The notes beneath the pieces were generated by a model, which searched no databases, was not told the DNA's origin, and saw only the letters and a list, made by a program, of their open reading frames with translations. Of a stretch of DNA of 64,000 bases, positions 62,001-64,000 are shown piece by piece; the first letter of the stretch is position 1, and each line of letters starts with the position of its first letter. The position numbers and the translations under genes were made by a program. This DNA is from Myxococcus eversor (GTDB lineage Bacteria > Myxococcota > Myxococcia > Myxococcales > Myxococcaceae), in assembly GCF_010894455.1 (NCBI RefSeq), contig NZ_JAAIXY010000008.1:1-64000 (forward strand), given 5' to 3'.

Positions 62001-63844
62001 GCCTCGGCGGCGGACGACGACGCCACGGCAGTGACGGCTCGAATGGTTCCAACGGCTCGAATGGTTCGAACGGAACCAACGGCTCCAATGGCACCAACGG
62101 TACGAACGGCACCAATGGTTCGAACGGAACCAACGGTTCGAACAAGCCGAAGCCGGGCACCACGACGACGAGCCCTGGCACTGACACTCGCACGGGTGCT
62201 CCGACGGGTGGCCCCGAGCAGACCGGGCGTCCTCCCGGGAACCGGGTGGAGAACAGGCCCACGACTCCCACCGAGTACCGGGTGAACCCGGCGACGGGGC
62301 AGTTGGTGCCCCTGCCTCCGACGGCGGCCCCCACGCGGCCCGAGGTGGGCACCGACAACACGGGACGTCCTCCCGTGCCCGTGGTGCGCAACCCGGAGCT
62401 CCAGGGCCGCACGACGCAGGTGCGCTACGACGACGGCAAGGTGCGCATCGAGGCGGGCCCGGATGCGACGAAGGAGGACATCCAGGCGCACATGGAGACG
62501 GCGCGCGTGCTCCAGCGCTACGAGGGCGCCACGGGCAAGGTGCGCCAGCTCATCGACAAGGTGAAGCAGGCCATCACCGGCATGCCCGGCTACGGCACCC
62601 AGGGCTTCGAGTCGCGGCTGGAGGTGCAGAAGCTCTCAGGCATCCTCAAGAACCTGGAGGCCACGCAGGCCAGCCTCAACGACGCGGTCTCTGGCGCGAC
62701 GGGCAAGACCACGCCCGCGACGGCAGACCAGCTCAAGGACCTGGAGCAGCGCATCGCGAGCGTGGAGAACCAGCTGCGCACCCATGCCTCCCAGGTGGAC
62801 TCGCTCACCTCGGGGCAGGGCCACGTGGACATGGTGGACGATGTCACGCGCCCCCCCGCGGAGCGGATTCAAACGGCGCTCCAGAACACGCCCGAGAAGC
62901 TCTACCCGCCCGCGTTGCGCGAGCAGTTCGCGAACGACACGCGGTTCCAGGAGACCTTCTCCAACATGACACCAGGAGAGCAGCAGCTCACGCTGGAGCG
63001 GCTCTCCACGCGGCGTTATACGCCCGAGCAGCTCACCACCGAGATGACCCGGCTGCGTGAGCAGCTCTCCACGGCGGCGGGCCCCATGAGCCAGGACGCC
63101 AGCCCGGAGCAGCGCACCTCCGAGCAGCGTGATGCCATCCTCAGGGACTTCCGGGAGGTGGGTGGCAAGCCTGGCCGCTATCAGACCTATGTCTCCGACT
63201 CGAACCTGGCGGCCAACCGCCAGCAGGTCTCCGCGATTCGCGACAACCTGAACGCCTTCAACCCCGACTCACTGATTGTCGTGGAGCGAGGTGGTGCGTT
63301 CCTGGGCGACGTCCTGACGCATGGCGACCCGGCGCTCGAGGCCAGGCGGACGACCATCGAGAAGGCCAAGGGCACCCAGCCCTACGACAAGATTCGCGAG
63401 GAGCTCGAGAGGAAGATCGCCAACGGGGAGACGCGCTTCGCCTTCGTGGATGCCTACATGGGTGGCGGCTTCGCCAACGGCCTCCAGAAGGTCATGGACG
63501 ACGTGCGCAAGGCGCATCCCGACAAGAACCTGGAGTTCCGCGTCAACTGGATGCGCGAGGAACTTGGGTTCGAGGACCAGGTCCCGTCCATCGGGAGCGA
63601 TGATGGTCGTCCGACGCTGCGGCTCCCGAGCTCCGGGTTGCCGGACTCGGGAAGCATCAGCCATCTGGAATTCAACGTGCCGCTCGTGATTGGAGATGAT
63701 GCGCCCGCGCTTCAGAACACCCAGGTGCCAGGGGAGTCGATTAAGATATTCGACAAGGATGGTCGCCTGAAGGTCGTGAACCCACGGGAAGGTGAGAGCA
63801 CTCGCGATTTGATCATCCGAGTGCTCAACGGAGAGGAGAGCTAG
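59090..63844 (+). CDS. Giant alanine-rich polymorphic-toxin-like protein with PRTase-like C-terminus
   Basis: 1584 residues. Layout: (i) ~14-150, Ala/Lys/Glu heptads (EAARKAAEAARKAAEAARK), a coiled coil with no signal peptide; (ii) ~230-600, Thr/Ser-rich strands (YTSTVTAKDSP, LTTTTSTTKYNP) with repeats; (iii) ~600-960, Gly-rich beta segments (GSASLSAGGRMEM, AELSASIGATTS); (iv) ~980-1020, an Asn-Gly-Ser/Thr low-complexity run; (v) Pro-rich linker, then a coiled coil ~1110-1240; (vi) ~1360-1584, a C-terminal domain with IVVERGGAFLGD (RGG at 1400-1402) and FVDAYMGGGF (Asp1454), a phosphoribosyltransferase-type pattern. No secretion signal. Likely delivered by contact-dependent or secretion machinery; unproven. 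Confidence 0.82.
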   Translation: MGGLSPTGGGSGASGAAAAAEAARRAEEARQRAEAARKAAEAARKAAEAARKAAEAARQAAEAAKRQQAAAQKAAADAQKNARKPGQKPEEAQRTKTEAANAEKAKQAAARKTAAAEKQLQAAEEKVALTAKKAEEAMGKANTAATEEKKPQPYTQKDIDGVKPKKNELVSAFEGTSRKAELEKLLGTTAPPKAEAPARQPVAGEKPPEALNAVDAKDVQDAAKLKDGQKFKDPSSGATYDVKKNALTGETQLSDAKSGNTVTIKPDGSYTSTVTAKDSPKEGGTRETTWTKSADAKGQTTSLESRKSQSTQSPETGLTTTTSTTKYNPATSVPLSRSEEVRMEKASAALVGRPGTPQGPTTVTTDTEFNAQGLPAKQVKKTEIHTPGFDGKAVSDFEAKQGKALNDASKGEDHHDTNRDPTSLKPGESSLTTTEEIRFNAKGEPATSTQKTESVSTQPLASDKNGNGVQVARSQQEVTYGPKDAASTDSLPALTRQAQGHITSNTTVTGYDPDGSRFDDGYANRTQTSLKSSGTVGPDGQLQMKHEPTEVKSLQEADDNRWKYDHVSFETGADGKVASGAKPKELDKERQLPWYQDAKDFVTEGLSDLAGMAGDFAKDALGFAKDVVLKPIDYVIDQVTAPIEGAVADEIKKLNSAGDTLTLSGNLDVKVGLKAGIEGEVEVEKTADGKYQLSAEVTGDVGVGLVGSASLSAGGRMEMTFDTPEEAAKAAVILGKGPAALASGGEDHKFLLDHLSAMEVNIGAEAEAGLGGKFGPASAELSASIGATTSFRVEFEKGKPTNLVRSLEIEGSGAASIAGGLKGKAGLNLGGEITGSVSLETSIPLDASKLDAKDVLAFLASPGTAPFAGPAETSISVEGSVDAGPKGQFFTAEISGLKGEQLQQVTKNLMDGKFDTAFDGLDVDAKFTTGSFTDRELGIGAKLGVVDFELNARHRDVTAEGGSGGAGTTVSLGGGRRRHGSDGSNGSNGSNGSNGTNGSNGTNGTNGTNGSNGTNGSNKPKPGTTTTSPGTDTRTGAPTGGPEQTGRPPGNRVENRPTTPTEYRVNPATGQLVPLPPTAAPTRPEVGTDNTGRPPVPVVRNPELQGRTTQVRYDDGKVRIEAGPDATKEDIQAHMETARVLQRYEGATGKVRQLIDKVKQAITGMPGYGTQGFESRLEVQKLSGILKNLEATQASLNDAVSGATGKTTPATADQLKDLEQRIASVENQLRTHASQVDSLTSGQGHVDMVDDVTRPPAERIQTALQNTPEKLYPPALREQFANDTRFQETFSNMTPGEQQLTLERLSTRRYTPEQLTTEMTRLREQLSTAAGPMSQDASPEQRTSEQRDAILRDFREVGGKPGRYQTYVSDSNLAANRQQVSAIRDNLNAFNPDSLIVVERGGAFLGDVLTHGDPALEARRTTIEKAKGTQPYDKIREELERKIANGETRFAFVDAYMGGGFANGLQKVMDDVRKAHPDKNLEFRVNWMREELGFEDQVPSIGSDDGRPTLRLPSSGLPDSGSISHLEFNVPLVIGDDAPALQNTQVPGESIKIFDKDGRLKVVNPREGESTRDLIIRVLNGEES

Positions 63845-63847
63845 TTC

Positions 63848-64000
63848 ATGGCGCTGGCATGCCGCGAGTATGTGACGCCCTATCGCGCGGGCACGAAGAA
63901 GGACGACTACGAGCGGCTCATGGCGCTCAAGCAGGCGCTCGACCCGCTGCTCAAGCAGCGCAAGAGCCTGCGCTTCAAGGCGAAGGCCTTCCACAAGGTG
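63848..64000 (+). CDS. Partial gene after the giant toxin, possible immunity protein
   Basis: Starts ATG 63848, 3 bases after the toxin's stop, and runs off the window after 51 residues (MALACREYVTPYRAGTK then KDDYERLMALKQALDPLLKQR and KSLRFKAKAFHKV). It is basic and helical at first sight. Its position directly after a toxin candidate suggests an immunity protein or a partner; only the first 51 residues are visible, so no family can be named. Confidence 0.6.
   Translation, partial: MALACREYVTPYRAGTKKDDYERLMALKQALDPLLKQRKSLRFKAKAFHKV

Noticed and set aside
60083..62491. An 802-codon minus-strand frame opposite the giant toxin
   Set aside because: Composition (Arg/Leu/His/Val repeats) is typical of an antisense shadow; no domain and no ribosome site.
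1..64000. CRISPR arrays, tRNA genes or prophage
   Set aside because: I saw no regularly spaced 24-40 bp repeats with unique spacers, no recognisable tRNA cloverleaf, and no phage structural or integrase genes. A dedicated tRNA or CRISPR scan would be decisive.

Overview
The window is high-GC chromosomal DNA from a delta-proteobacterial predator of the Myxococcales type (Cystobacterineae: Myxococcus, Corallococcus or a relative). The lineage is inferred from the base composition, the many lipoproteins, two-component kinases and one-gene regulators, a BTAD-ATPase regulator, SMI1/KNR4 immunity genes and a very long alanine-rich toxin-like protein. It begins in the 3' end of a 5S rRNA gene followed by its terminator, so an rrn operon lies just upstream.

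Layout. 1-6.6 kb: end of the rrn operon, a quinone oxidoreductase that has lost its nucleotide-binding core, a beta-barrel protein, slyX, small TPR proteins, a DUF2007 protein and a membrane histidine kinase. 6.7-11.1 kb: a tightly overlapped operon on the minus strand (TonB-dependent receptor plus two related lipoproteins, with a histidine-rich membrane protein upstream), probably for metal or metal-chelate uptake. 11.1-12.1 kb: a gene-free stretch with a degenerate tandem repeat. 12.1-18.7 kb: glycerol-3-phosphate dehydrogenase, a subtilase lipoprotein, an ECF sigma/anti-sigma pair, and a membrane acyltransferase. 18.8-25 kb: alcohol dehydrogenase with a divergent LysR, and a BTAD-AAA regulator divergent from a flavin monooxygenase. 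25-28.6 kb: a protealysin-like M4 protease with its emfourin-type inhibitor, directly followed by a BlaI-type repressor with twin operators and an M56 sensor protease fused to a lytic-transglycosylase domain. 28.7-35.2 kb: TetR/hydrolase, PHB-depolymerase-like esterase, MBL hydrolase/LysR, a Tat-exported intradiol-dioxygenase-like protein, and an SDR. 35.4-48.9 kb: a double-kinase hybrid sensor, an IPNS-like oxygenase, an amidohydrolase, MltA, a double-DsbA protein, a CDP-alcohol phosphatidyltransferase, a DUF4846 protein and a fatty-acid desaturase. 49.2-55.2 kb: a cytochrome P450, two tandem STAS/SEC14-like paralogues, and a sugar ABC importer (binding protein plus two permeases, no ATPase). 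55.3-64 kb: an Rpn/PD-(D/E)XK-like protein, a DHCW-motif cupin that seems to start at CTG, a decayed toxin-immunity pair, a lipoprotein hydrolase, and a 1584-residue candidate polymorphic toxin with a phosphoribosyltransferase-like C-terminus followed by a partial gene.

The most notable items are: the BlaR1-like protease whose sensor domain is replaced by a GH23-type domain under BlaI control; the giant toxin candidate and the partial gene after it; the nearby toxin-immunity pair, where the toxin carries a frameshift and the immunity gene an in-frame amber codon; and the CTG-initiated cupin. A recurring small-scale feature is near-tandem duplication of 55-71 bp segments in intergenic DNA, in three of four cases overlapping or directly following a stop codon.
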